NCBI GenBank assembly: GCA_014526335.1
Contig: JACTAT010000060.1
Coordinates: forward strand, 7,481,686 to 7,545,685
Length of the DNA stretch: 64,000 nucleotides
From: Chrysaora quinquecirrha
Taxonomy: Eukaryota; Cnidaria; Scyphozoa; Semaeostomeae; Pelagiidae
Direction of reading: 5' to 3'
A program made the position numbers and the translations under genes. This document shows, piece after piece, positions 1 to 9,600 of the stretch. Within the stretch, counting starts at the first letter, position 1. Each line of letters begins with the position of its first letter. The notes below the pieces were generated by a model. That model saw only the letters and a program-made list of their open reading frames with translations. It ran no database searches and was not told the origin of the DNA.

Positions 1-17
1 TACAATCTGATTAGCTA

Positions 18-50
18 GAACTTTCTAGAAGTTTCCAGAAGTTTCCAGAA
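18..50 (+). promoter_or_regulatory. Heat shock element array, seven contiguous pentamers
   Basis: GAA at 18, 28, 38 and 48 alternates with TTC at 23, 33 and 43, each exactly 5 bases from the next. This is a perfect run of seven nGAAn/nTTCn units, the binding grammar of heat shock factor trimers. A functional HSE normally needs only three units. The array lies about 110 bases outside the second array that precedes the polymerase gene. Function is inferred from the motif. Confidence 0.7.
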
Positions 51-159
51 ATCCTACAATCTAGTTGATTAATTATGATAGCGTAATAATAATTCGAACG
101 CAACATTCAAATCGTTTATGAAATAAAATAACATAATAATCCTGCAATCTGGATAACTA

Positions 160-269
160 GAACTTTCCAGAAGTTTCGAGAACTTTCCACAAGATTCTAG
201 AAACAAGAAACCATACAATCTGATTGGTTAATAATTCAAACGTCACGTTCCATCGATCAATCTATAAAA
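160..269 (+). promoter_or_regulatory. hsp70-like promoter: HSE array, CCAAT box and TATA box upstream of the polymerase gene
   Basis: From 160 to 202 there are nine pentamers at exact 5-base steps: GAA at 160, 170, 180 and 200 and TTC at 165, 175, 185 and 195, with one mismatch (CAA for GAA at 190). An inverted CCAAT box (ATTGG, 223-227) follows, then TATAAAA at 263-269, and the first ATG of the polymerase gene at 310. HSE plus CCAAT plus TATA is the classic layout of animal hsp70 promoters. The sequence shows the motifs and spacing; heat inducibility is inferred. Confidence 0.68.
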
Positions 270-309
270 TCTGAGCGTAAGGCGAAATCAGTCTAGTTGA
301 AAATTAATC

Positions 310-3300
310 ATGAAGAGGTCACACGAAGAAGAGAGCTCAGCTGTTAATAATAGTAAGCGAAGAAAAATCGCTTGCGATGTATGTGGGAAATTGTTTGACA
401 GAATGTTAAATCTCGCATGACATAAGCCATCAGGGCATGGTATACATCCGTCAGCAGCAGAACAAAATAAATTGGTCGGTGAAGGTAAGAACATGAACAA
501 GATGGATAAGAAAGCATTCAGGATATATATCAAAGAAGAAGATATCAAAGACTGGGCAAGAATCACACAACATACTATTCGAGAAATTAAAGAAGAATTG
601 CCAGAACACAAGCAGGGGATAAAGTATTATATCACTATTGATGCCGAATTTAAAAAGTATGGTGATAAGTCTATGGTTACAGAACCACCACTCACATTCA
701 CAACCACTGTGCAGGCGCTGTTAAGGACAGAGTATGACTATGTTGAAGATCAGGTAGTTGAAGCTATGAACACACCACGAGACAAGGTTGATGAATTCTT
801 GGAGAATGGAAGTGGTTGGATATTTACAAAGTTTACCCAACTGCAAGTGAAGATGTTTGATTATGATGCAATTCGTGGTGGAAAGTATAATAAGAATAAC
901 CAGTAAGAATAACTGAAAATAAACGTGAAAAACATGTGCATTTGCTATTGATATTCAATGACGATGGCGAGAGTCACTATTGCTGGATAAAGGACTTGAG
1001 TCGTCTTTTAGCAGGTCGAGATGGTCACAAACATGGTGGAAAACTTTTTTACTGCCCTCTATGCTTATCAGGATGTGCATCTCAAGAAAGATTGGAAAAA
1101 CATGAAAAGCTATGCCAGGCCCCTCAAGCTGTTGAACATCCTCGAGATACAGAATTAAAGTTTGAACCTTTCAAACATCAGAGCTGGCTACCATTTATCA
1201 TCTATGCAGATACTGAATCCATTCTGGAAAGCTCAAACAGAAGAGCTGCTTATCAAGAACACAAGGCGATCAGTTATTGCATTTATGTCAAATCAATCAA
1301 TGATAGATGGCAACAACCGTTGGAATGCTATACTGGTGAAGACTGCATGGAGGTGTTGATGAATCGACTAGATGAATTGAATGAAGAAATCCGAACAGTG
1401 TTCAAGAAAACCATGCCGATGATTAGATAAACACCTGAAGAAAAGGCAAGACATGATTTGGCTACACACTGCTATTGCTGCAAGCAGTTATTTGATGACA
1501 TGGATAGAAGGAAAGTCAAAGATCATTGCCACATTACTGGGAAATACAGAGGACCGGCTTGTAGATATTGCAACTTCAAACATCTAGATATAATAGCAAA
1601 CACTCACACGATCCCGATTGTCTTCCAGAATCTCAAAGGATATGACATGCATCATGTCCTGAAGAATTTGAAAGGCAGAAATACAAAGATCATTGCCAAT
1701 TCGAAAGAAAAGATCATGACTGCACAGATTGGTGCTCATACTGACGTGAATGAAGATGGTAAGGAAAGAAATATTCATGGGATCAAATACATTGATTCCT
1801 TTGCATTTCTGAGTACAAGTTTGGCAACACTAGCAGGCAACCTGCCGAAAGAACAATTCGTCTCCGTGAAAGGCTACCTACATGATGAGATTACTCAGCA
1901 GCAGTATCCTAGTGTACCGAGAAATGAACAGGAAAGAGTTGCAGAATTGAAAAGAGAACGTCAAGGAATGTTTGAACCTCGTGTCACATGTAAAAACCCG
2001 CTAAAAGATGAAGATGTTCTAGATTATAGAAATTGGAAAATACCATCAAGGAGAGATTTGACAGATGCTGAAGCTGAAGAAGTTGAGAGAGCATTTGAGT
2101 TACTGACAAGAAAAGGTGTTTATCCCTACGATTGGGTGGACAGTGCAGAGAAAATGGAAGAAACATCTCTACCATCGAAAGAAGCATTTTACAACAAACT
2201 CAATGAGTCTGACATCACTGATGAAGATTATGAACATGCTCAGCAGGTTTGGCAATTCTTCAACTGCCAGACTTTTCAAGATTATCATGAACTGTACTTG
2301 AAAACCGATGTGTTGCTGTGTGCATGCTAAATCAACAGAAAACAACACGCTGATGTATCTGGATGCAAACAATCTCTATGGATGGGCAATGTCACAGCCA
2401 ATGCCGTATGGTGGTTTCAAGCAGTTTACACAAGAAGAAATCAGAAATACAGACATCCACGCTTTGCTGACAAGATCGAATGAAGATGTTGGTTATATTC
2501 TCAACGTCGATTTGGAATATCCAGCCGAGTTACACAATCATCATGCAGATCTACCATTGGCGCCGCAAAGATTGCAAGTTCAAGAAGACATGCTATCAGA
2601 ACATCAAAAGAACGCTCAAGAAGAACTTTTCAATGGAAAAAAGTTTAAGTCAACACCAAAGCTAATACCAAATCTATTCAACAAAGAAGAATACCTCATG
2701 CATGAAAGAAATTTGAAGCAGTGTTTGGAATTGGGTTTGAAGCTGACAAAAGTTCATGAAATCATTGAATTCAAGCAAAGTCTATGGCTGAAAGAATACA
2801 TTGATTTTAATACCCAGAAGAGAACACATGCAAGAAACGACTTTGAAAAAGATCTGTTCAAGTTGATGAACAATTCCATGTTTGGGAAGACGATGGAAAA
2901 TGTTCCAAATCATGGAGGTTTTGAAATCTCTACTGATGGGGAAGTCTTAAGAAAATGGGTAAGAAATCCAAACTTTTACGTAGTAATTGAAATCAATGAA
3001 GACACGCTTTTGGTTGAGAAAAAGAAGAGGAAAGTTACACTCAACAAACCAATGTATATTGGTTTCAGCATATTGGATATTAGCAAAACATTGATGTATG
3101 ATTTCCACTATAACTTTGCAAAGCCAAACCTTCCAAACGTTGAGCTATGCTACATGGATACTGATAGTTTCATTTACGACATACCAATGTCTAAAGATCA
3201 AGTCGATAAAGTATTGAAAGATCACGAAGATGGATTCGATTTCAGCAATTATGATAAAGAACATCCAAATTACTCTACAAGAAACAAGAAAGTTATTGGG

Positions 3301-3666
3301 AAAATGAAAGATGAGCTTGGTGGTGTGGGAATGAAGGAATTTGTTGGATTGAGATCAAAGATGTATAGCTGTCAAATCGATGATGGAAATACGATCAAAA
3401 AAGCAAAAGGAATAAAAAAGTATGTTGTGAAGAAGCAAATGAAGCATGAAGATTATGTGAAATGTTTGGTGGAAATGAGAGCGGATGCACACATTCAACG
3501 CAACATTGAATCACACTGTCACACCATCTACACTACGGAAAGAAAAAAGACATCACTGAATCGCTTTGACGATAAAAGATACATTCTTGACGATGGATTT
3601 AACACGCTGCCATATGGACATTATTCACTTGAAAGACGCTGCGAAGAAGAAGAAAACATTGATTGA
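310..3666 (+). pseudogene. Protein-primed family-B DNA polymerase of the Polinton-like element, broken
   Basis: Replication polymerase of the element. From the ATG at 310 an N-terminal C2H2 zinc finger is visible (Cys22, Cys25, His38, His43) with an in-frame TGA at 418-420 inside it. Next come a 3'-5' exonuclease motif (YADTES, near 1205), an endonuclease-VII/HNH-type zinc module (CYCC then DHCHITGKYRG, about 1468-1575), an NLKGYD exonuclease motif, polymerase motif A (YLDANNLYGWAMSQ, ~2356), motif B (NNSMFGKTMEN, ~2870) and motif C (YMDTDS, ~3151). Lesions are the TGA, a frameshift near 905-935, an in-frame TAA at 1428-1430, and a junction near 2308-2330 where LKTDVLL runs almost directly into the motif A region, which in relatives is separated by a further stretch. 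That suggests an internal deletion plus frameshift. The copy is therefore unlikely to encode a working enzyme. Confidence 0.9.
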
Positions 3667-3785
3667 ACTGTTTTAACAAACTATTTTAACAATATTCTAA
3701 ACTATTTTAACAAACTGTTGTAACATTATTCTAAACTGTTGTAACATTATTCTAAACTGTTGTAACAAATTGTTTTAACAAGCTT
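3667..3785. repeat. Short AT-rich tandem repeat between convergent genes
   Basis: Units built on AACTGTTGTAACATTATTCTA recur every ~21 bases, with degenerate copies (AACTATTTTAACA) before them. The repeat covers the convergence point of the polymerase gene and the - strand late cluster and runs into the last codons of the protease reading frame. It could hold the 3' ends of both transcripts; this is inference. Confidence 0.6.
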
Positions 3786-4234
3786 AAATTATATCTTCGT
3801 TTAACATAGTTGTAAACAAATAAATCGTTATCTAACTTGTTCTGAATGTTGAAATATTTATTAACCATTGAGGTCATTGAAACGTTTTTTGTTCTATTAA
3901 TTAGAAAGAATATGCAATGTTGTCCACATGTAGCAGTCTCATACGATTGAACTTGAACCTTGTTATAAGCGAGCTTGAAGGGACTAATAAAGTCTAGAAA
4001 TTCTTTCAACATAGGAGGTTCACCAAACGAATCATAGAAATCCAATCGACCATCATCAGCAATATAGACAGCTACCCAGTGGGTTCCTTTACCAGTAAAA
4101 TTATCTTCATTGAAAATAAATGAACAAGGTAGAAAATGAATGTCGATGTTTTTGATTTCATCTTTCCCAAATACACAATGGAAATGAGGTAGCTTTTCAC
4201 GTTTTACAAGTAAGTTATAATCGTTATATCATCC
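3752..4234 (-). pseudogene. Adenovirus-type (C5) cysteine maturation protease
   Basis: Maturation protease that cleaves capsid precursors in adenoviruses and Polintons. The catalytic His sits in GTHWVAVYI (~4070-4095), followed by the DFYDSFG block typical of the family (~4020-4045), and the catalytic Cys lies in TCGQHCIFFL (~3905-3935). The alignable region begins upstream of any in-frame ATG. The obvious start, ATG at 4234 just after the stop of the upstream capsid gene, is in another frame, so a one-base slip near 4225-4232 separates the start from the body. Downstream of the catalytic Cys the frame is open to 3752. It is the last gene of the late cluster. Confidence 0.8.
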
Positions 4235-4238
4235 ATAA

Positions 4239-5549
4239 TTACCAATCTCGAATGATGTTTTTATGACTATCAATTTGAATGACCCTATCAAATTCACCCA
4301 AAGTTACAATGTTCATCAAACTGTCAACAGCGTTTGCAAAATTTATACTGATTCTCAGATTACCCTCTCTTTTAAGCAAATATTGCTCATCTGCACAGTT
4401 TCCTTTAGGTGTCAAATCAAACCCATAGATTGCGGATCCTTGTTTGAATCTATCATAATCAATTAGGCTAGGTGAATTATTCAAGCTGGTCACCAAGCGG
4501 CTGTAGGCATCAAAGTAATCATCATCATCATAATTCAATCTTAGAGGTGGGGTAATTTCCTGATTGTCAACAGTCACTTGAATGGCAGAAACAGAAACAT
4601 GTTCAAACTCAAACGGATTTCCTTCATCCACTCCATTGAATGATGAATTATCAACCAGCGCAAAAAACAATCTGTTTGGAATCTTTCCGTTGAATACATT
4701 ATCTTGAACCCAGTTGGTTGTTGCGGCATTGATTAAGTAGCTTGCCATATGAGGTTGACAGACTGGGTAAACCGCATTCGTTTTCATCAGCGTTCTTTCA
4801 ATTCCTTTCAATACATCATCTTTAAGATGTATGTGACGAAGCACCAGTTTCACTTCGGAAATGTACAGACGTGAAGTGTTTCCAGTCTTTCTCATCAAAC
4901 AAAACACATCACTGTTTGGACTCAATTGCCATTGAAGACGAAAGCCAGGCAGCAAGTATTTGCTTGGATTGCAAATGTTAACATGAGGTTTTGTCAACAC
5001 TTTAACCTTTTCACTATCATGAAATGGTGCAGATCTTGCATTTAAACCCAGATTTGTTAACATTGCGGTTGTTGGAAAACCAACATTTTCTTTGCCAATC
5101 GTATCACTGACCCAGTTTGTCATTTTCAAATAGTTTTTAGCTCTGGTTTCATCAAACGTCAGAATTGTTTCCAAGTAAGATTGGTAGGCATACATTCCAT
5201 TTTCTTCTGTGACGGGAGTGTCATTCAAAACCAACTCTATCTGCTTCCACATGGATTGACCAATATTATTTATTACTCCGGCAAATTCTGTGGTCGTTTT
5301 TCCAATATTACTTCCATCGGTTCTTTTAATAGCCAGAGTTGCGACGAAATAAGAATGATTCAAGTCAATCATATGATCAGGCTGAGCAGGAATGTCAAAC
5401 ACAACAGTTTGTTTTGAGGCATTGAGAGCAGCAGTTTGAGGAAAATATTCAACATCTTTAAAATACTTGACATCGTTTTGAATTACTGGTGGGCAGAATA
5501 AATCCAAACTTTCACTAGGACATTCAGTATATTCTGGCTTTATGCTCAT
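4239..5549 (-). CDS. Major capsid (hexon)-type protein of the Polinton-like element
   Basis: An intact 436-residue reading frame from ATG (5549) to TAA. It lies in the late cluster immediately before the protease, where double-jelly-roll capsid proteins sit in Polintons and adintoviruses. Its sequence resembles the animal repeat family usually annotated as F54H12.2-like, which I associate with Polinton capsids. It is rich in beta-prone segments and has no membrane segment. Its ATG overlaps the stop of the upstream basic gene by four bases (ATGA, 5549-5546). Family assignment comes from recall of this repeat family and position. A structure prediction showing two jelly rolls would settle it. 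Confidence 0.65.
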   Translation of the reverse strand: MSIKPEYTECPSESLDLFCPPVIQNDVKYFKDVEYFPQTAALNASKQTVVFDIPAQPDHMIDLNHSYFVATLAIKRTDGSNIGKTTTEFAGVINNIGQSMWKQIELVLNDTPVTEENGMYAYQSYLETILTFDETRAKNYLKMTNWVSDTIGKENVGFPTTAMLTNLGLNARSAPFHDSEKVKVLTKPHVNICNPSKYLLPGFRLQWQLSPNSDVFCLMRKTGNTSRLYISEVKLVLRHIHLKDDVLKGIERTLMKTNAVYPVCQPHMASYLINAATTNWVQDNVFNGKIPNRLFFALVDNSSFNGVDEGNPFEFEHVSVSAIQVTVDNQEITPPLRLNYDDDDYFDAYSRLVTSLNNSPSLIDYDRFKQGSAIYGFDLTPKGNCADEQYLLKREGNLRISINFANAVDSLMNIVTLGEFDRVIQIDSHKNIIRDW

Positions 5550-6169
5550 TGTTGCAATTTCTTCTTCAACAGTTTCTTCAACAAAGTTTTTTTCAAATCA
5601 GGTTTCTTAGCTCTTCTTTTCTTCACCAACTGCTTAGGTATGAATATCCCCCGCATGGTGCTTTCTTTTATAGATCTTTTAGGACGAACTCTTGATTTCT
5701 TACCAGCAGTCGATTTCTTACCAACAGTCGATTTCTTACCAACAGTCGATTTCTTACCAGCAGTTGACTTCTTACCAGCAGTCGATTTCTTACCAGCAGG
5801 CGACTTCTTACCAGCAGGCAACTTCTTACCAGCAGACGACTTCTTGACAGATTTCTTCACAACATCGGCGATTTCTTCAGTAGCCTTCCTTTTAATTCCT
5901 CTCATAGAAGATTTAGTAGTATCTTTTACAACTTCTCCAACATTCTCACCAGCTAATATTCGATCGACCGCCTTTTCTCCTTCTTCTTCTAAAACAGGTT
6001 TCAAAATTTTCTCAGCAGCTTTTACACCTTGTTTCTTTATTATTGGCATTGCAGCTTTAACAGCTCTTTTAAAAATAGATCCAGCTTTCCTGAAAATACT
6101 ACCTACTCCTCTTCCACGCTGGGAGGTGTAAAAATATGGAGTTGATTTGTAAATTGGGAAATCATACAT
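5546..6169 (-). CDS. Basic core/pVI-pX-like protein with GKK hexapeptide repeats
   Basis: Intact 207-residue, very lysine-rich protein. An N-terminal glycine-arginine stretch (RGRGVG) is followed by a probable amphipathic helix (SIFRKAGSIFKRAVKAAM), a more acidic middle, then eight tandem six-residue repeats of the form STAGKK (18-base units, roughly 5697-5840) and a basic tail. Small basic proteins next to the capsid gene condense DNA or disrupt membranes in adenoviruses and adintoviruses. The helix-plus-basic-tail layout fits, but function is inferred. Its start overlaps the upstream gene by eight bases and its stop overlaps the capsid start by four. Confidence 0.6.
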   Translation of the reverse strand: MYDFPIYKSTPYFYTSQRGRGVGSIFRKAGSIFKRAVKAAMPIIKKQGVKAAEKILKPVLEEEGEKAVDRILAGENVGEVVKDTTKSSMRGIKRKATEEIADVVKKSVKKSSAGKKLPAGKKSPAGKKSTAGKKSTAGKKSTVGKKSTVGKKSTAGKKSRVRPKRSIKESTMRGIFIPKQLVKKRRAKKPDLKKTLLKKLLKKKLQQ

Positions 6170-6575
6170 GTTTTCTTCTAAAGTGTAGCAAGAATGTTGT
6201 CTTTGTTTTGTAGAATTGTATCTCTTTTCCCAACTCGTTGTAGACTTTTATAGTAAATTCGTTGATATCGTTGTACAATAATGGATAATAGAACAAATTT
6301 TCAAATTCCACAAAATTTACAACATGCTTGTTAATTTTCAACGGAATGAAGCGTAGCAGTGGCGTGCTAATTTTTCCAAATACAAGATAGTCTAACAAAG
6401 AGCAATATATAAACATATTCTTCCCTTCTGCGTTGACTTGGAAATGTTCATCACCCACCACATCAGTTGTTCTTTCGATTGCGTTGAATACATAATCTGT
6501 TAATGACTTGTCTAGATAAGTTCCAGTAAATGGACATGGTGTCCATCTCACATCTCTGTAATAAACATTATTCAT
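6162..6575 (-). CDS. Late-cluster protein of unknown function, 137 residues
   Basis: Intact frame from ATG (6575). Mixed alpha/beta composition, aromatic-rich, no membrane helix and no motif I recognise. Its ATG overlaps the preceding gene's TGA by four bases (ATGA, 6575-6572), and its end overlaps the next start by eight. Position inside the capsid cluster suggests a virion or assembly role (inference). Confidence 0.6.
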   Translation of the reverse strand: MNNVYYRDVRWTPCPFTGTYLDKSLTDYVFNAIERTTDVVGDEHFQVNAEGKNMFIYCSLLDYLVFGKISTPLLRFIPLKINKHVVNFVEFENLFYYPLLYNDINEFTIKVYNELGKEIQFYKTKTTFLLHFRRKHV

Positions 6576-7153
6576 GTTTTTATTATATTCTTCTGTAGGT
6601 TCAATTTACACAAATCTTTCCCCAATGCAACTCTTTTAACATACTTTGGAAAGGTTATCTTGATTTTTGAATCTACAATTGAAAACTGTGGCAGACCTTC
6701 GTAAGGCAAACCTAATTCTTTTACATATTCTTTTACTCTTCCCTCTTGCGTGTGAATGTCTTCATTCATAATTGAAACAATTTCTCTCATTGTTAATTTG
6801 TGAACGGTATCTCCAACTGAGATTTCACCAATAAGGTGACTAAGACGTACATAATACTCACGCTTATCAGCTGCCTGATTCTATTTCTTTGTATATTCAT
6901 TAGATATTACCAATCTCACATTCAAATCTTCAAAACCAACCTTGTCGGTACCAATTTGGAAAAATCCCATCATTCGCCAGGGTTCATATTTCCCATATTT
7001 GAATTCTGCGGGATTAAATACAAATCTATCACTCAGTTCGTAGACCATTTCCACCAATGCCACCTCCCATTTTCCATGTAAATGTAATTGTTCTTTAAGT
7101 TTTATTGCCGAATCCGAATCATTGGTACATGTAAGATAAAAGTAATTAATCAT
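6572..7153 (-). pseudogene. Structural-type protein with a WEVALVE strand, split by an in-frame TAG
   Basis: Best start is ATG at 7153, which overlaps the preceding stop by eight bases. The first part carries LHGKWEVALVEMVYEL, a pattern that recurs in short beta-sandwich-like proteins of cnidarian Polintons. An in-frame TAG at 6883-6881 interrupts the frame, but the same frame stays open for about 100 more codons with similar composition, including a possible restart ATG at 6790. A gene of ~193 codons with one stop is the simplest reading. Two separate genes or stop readthrough are alternatives. Confidence 0.5.
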
Positions 7154-7508
7154 CTTTGCTGAAAAACAAGTCAATCTGACAATTGTCTTCAAATTTATCC
7201 GATATATCTTCCAACGTTTCCCAGTTGATGATTTTAATATCAAATGATTTTATATGAGATCTTGTTACTCTATACGATGCAGGATTTATAGTTGATCTAT
7301 GAATCGATTGCGAATCGTCAATAACTAGACCCAATAGAGGAACAGCATCCTTACTTATAATGAAATCACAACAAACAGCAAACACTTTTTCATTCTCATC
7401 TTTTTCTTTTCGATATAGCGTACAAGCAATCATGCTACATTTCCAACTTGTATCCACTGGAAGTGGATTAACAAAATTTACATGTCTATTATTTAAAGTT
7501 ACATTCAT
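7146..7508 (-). CDS. Late-cluster protein of unknown function, 120 residues
   Basis: Intact frame from ATG (7508), which overlaps the upstream gene's TGA by four bases (7508-7505). The N-terminal region (FVNPLPVDTSWKCSMIACTL) resembles the strand pattern of the two neighbouring structural-type proteins, so these may be related minor capsid components. No catalytic motif is visible. The assignment is inference from neighbourhood. Confidence 0.55.
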   Translation of the reverse strand: MNVTLNNRHVNFVNPLPVDTSWKCSMIACTLYRKEKDENEKVFAVCCDFIISKDAVPLLGLVIDDSQSIHRSTINPASYRVTRSHIKSFDIKIINWETLEDISDKFEDNCQIDLFFSKDD

Positions 7509-8538
7509 ATTACCGGTCTAATTCTAACTGTTAGTGATGTTTCTCCAATATATTGCTTTGCGGAATAGAGAGATGTTAATTTTATAAGATATGCATCATC
7601 ATCTACCAATCTTATTGGAATTTGTTGAAACTGCAACCTCTCCGATGGTGTGAAAATTATATTCTTTGGAGCATAATATCTAACATATGTATCAAGATCT
7701 GTATCGTAAAATGTTAGTTTTCTCAAAACCCGCCTTTTCTCAATACCACCAAGATAGTTACTTTCCAATAGATTGCATTCTATATTTATAGACGTATGTT
7801 CATTTAAATGAACACCGTCCTTTATTCTACTCAAACAGTTGATCTTTCCTCCGGTTAGCGAATCTCCATCTGCCTTTTTCTTATATACAATCAGATACAT
7901 AGCCTGGTGAGGTTGTATGCTGTCAGAAGTCTTGTATTCAAAGTATGTTAATGTTGAACCATTTGGTAAAGTGTGATTCATTTGATCTTCCAAACCAAGG
8001 AAATGTGCCAAAGGTCTTGAAAATTTCATGAGAAGTGCACTGGTAAATTTCAGTCGCTTTCCTTGATATGTTGAATATCCCAATGATTTCAAATCTTCTT
8101 TCATTTCAAACTGTATCTTTCCACCAATCAATGATACTGATAACATGTTTTTTAGCTGATAACCAAACTCTGGGAAATTCAATACCCTGTCATTGAAAAG
8201 CCTTTTGAATTCATAATACATGAGAGTATTATCACGTGTTTCAATACTTTCTTTATCAAGATAGATTTTTTCATTAAAAAAATCATTTATACCCCAATCA
8301 ATCAATTTTCCCTCTTCATCCGTGACTGTTACATACTCATTTGCTATTGAAAACCAATATTGATCTTTAGTGATATTTCTCCTCTATCCGGCAACGTCAT
8401 TTGTAACAATGCCATTTTCCATTTTCTCTTATTGTTTAATTGAAATAGGTGAGGTAAATCAACTGTGAAATTTACTAATTTCATTCTATCGGTAGCAAAT
8501 CCCGAAGGAAGAACCAAATCAAATTCTTCATCAATCAT
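7505..8538 (-). pseudogene. Minor-capsid-type protein, one frameshift
   Basis: Start ATG at 8538 overlaps the integrase TGA by four bases (8538-8535). The first ~50 residues include KRKWKMALLQMTLP, the same strand pattern seen in the downstream late proteins. A frameshift near 8385-8395 then moves coding to a second frame that stays open to 7505, for ~340 residues in total. The length and place suggest a penton or other minor capsid role, but I cannot assign it firmly. Only one lesion is visible. Confidence 0.55.
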
Positions 8539-9600
8539 ATTGTCTCCAATTGACTTTGAGCTACCCACTCATCAAATTGTGGAGGATAACCTCTCCATCT
8601 GATTAAATAGAAGTTTTTGCCCCTCTTCTTCTTAGTTTTCAACACTTGCTCGACAACAAATGTTTTTGGAAGATACACACGTTGTAGCTCTTCTTTGTAG
8701 AAACGATCAACTATCTTTTCACCTTGTAGATTTTCAATTTCATACATTACTGGATATCTTTCTTTAAAGATTTTACTGATCTTGAATATTTCTTCAGTGT
8801 AATTTTGCAAGTAACCTTTCTTAAACATTCTCTTTTTCAAACTCAATCTTACATAATCTCCAGTTTTGAAAAGCTTTTTATTTTTTCTGGTTTCTTTTTT
8901 AAACAATCTTTTTCGAACAGCGTCGACATTGTCTTGGTTGACTTCAGAAGGTCTCATACCAATAGATCTGTGGTATGTATTATTGTATGAGTTGACAAAA
9001 TCTTGCAAATTATCAATGTATCTCAACGTATTTTGTGCTGTAAAGTATCTATATGTATATGTATATGTAGTCCTTTTAATGTTCTGTTAAATCGTTCAAC
9101 AATTGCTGGCTTTACTTCATTATTTGCAGTGTAAAATCCAATATCGTTTTTCTTCAACAAAGCTTGGAATTCTTTGTTTATAAACTCGCTGCCTTTGTCA
9201 GAACGTACCTGTTTAGGTTTTCTTTCGGATAATATTTCTTTAAACGCATTGACAATTTCTTTTGCAGTTTTTCTTTTTAGAGGCTTTACCCACGCATACT
9301 TGCTAAAAGTATCGATGCAGCATAAGAGGAATGTAATGTTGTCGTTTTCTTTTTTCAAATGCATCATATCAACAAGATCACATTCCAATAAATAATCAAT
9401 GTTATTGGTTAGTATCTGCTCCCGTTTAAAGTTCTTCCTACTTGGTTTGTGCAGTGAATAGGCAAGACTAGCTTTACTCCATTCTTCAACATCTTTCCTT
9501 TTCAAATTAGGAATTACCTTTTTGAATTCTCTATACGATTCATCCAAACCCCGAGAGAACCCGGAACAGAAGGATCAGAATATAACTTTTTTAAACTCAT
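8535..9600 (-). pseudogene. Retroviral-type integrase with C-terminal chromodomain, two frameshifts
   Basis: Integrates the element's DNA. The DDE triad is visible: Asp in ECDLVDM, Asp in RSDKGSEF and Glu in AIVERFNRTL. After the core comes a region ending in a chromodomain (VVEQVLKTKKKRGKNFYLI then RWRGYPPQFDEW), typical of Polinton integrases. The natural start is ATG 9600, overlapping the upstream small gene by four bases. A slip at the GGGG near 9552 shifts the frame. A second shift coincides with a (TATATG)n tract at 9046-9071 immediately after the catalytic Glu. The core itself reads cleanly. Confidence 0.85.
9046..9071. repeat. (TATATG)n microsatellite inside the integrase gene
   Basis: About four TATATG hexamer units lie exactly where the integrase frame changes. 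Expansion or slippage here plausibly broke the gene. Confidence 0.75.

Noticed and set aside
1..240. Terminal inverted repeat shared between window start and ~11,460-11,660
   Set aside because: Only short motifs (HSE units, GATTGGTT) match in inverse orientation; no long alignable repeat, so the element ends stay undefined.
5640..6131. 163-codon + strand frame opposite the basic core protein
   Set aside because: It is the mirror of the lysine repeat (FLPAVD repeats) and ends with the real gene; a shadow frame.
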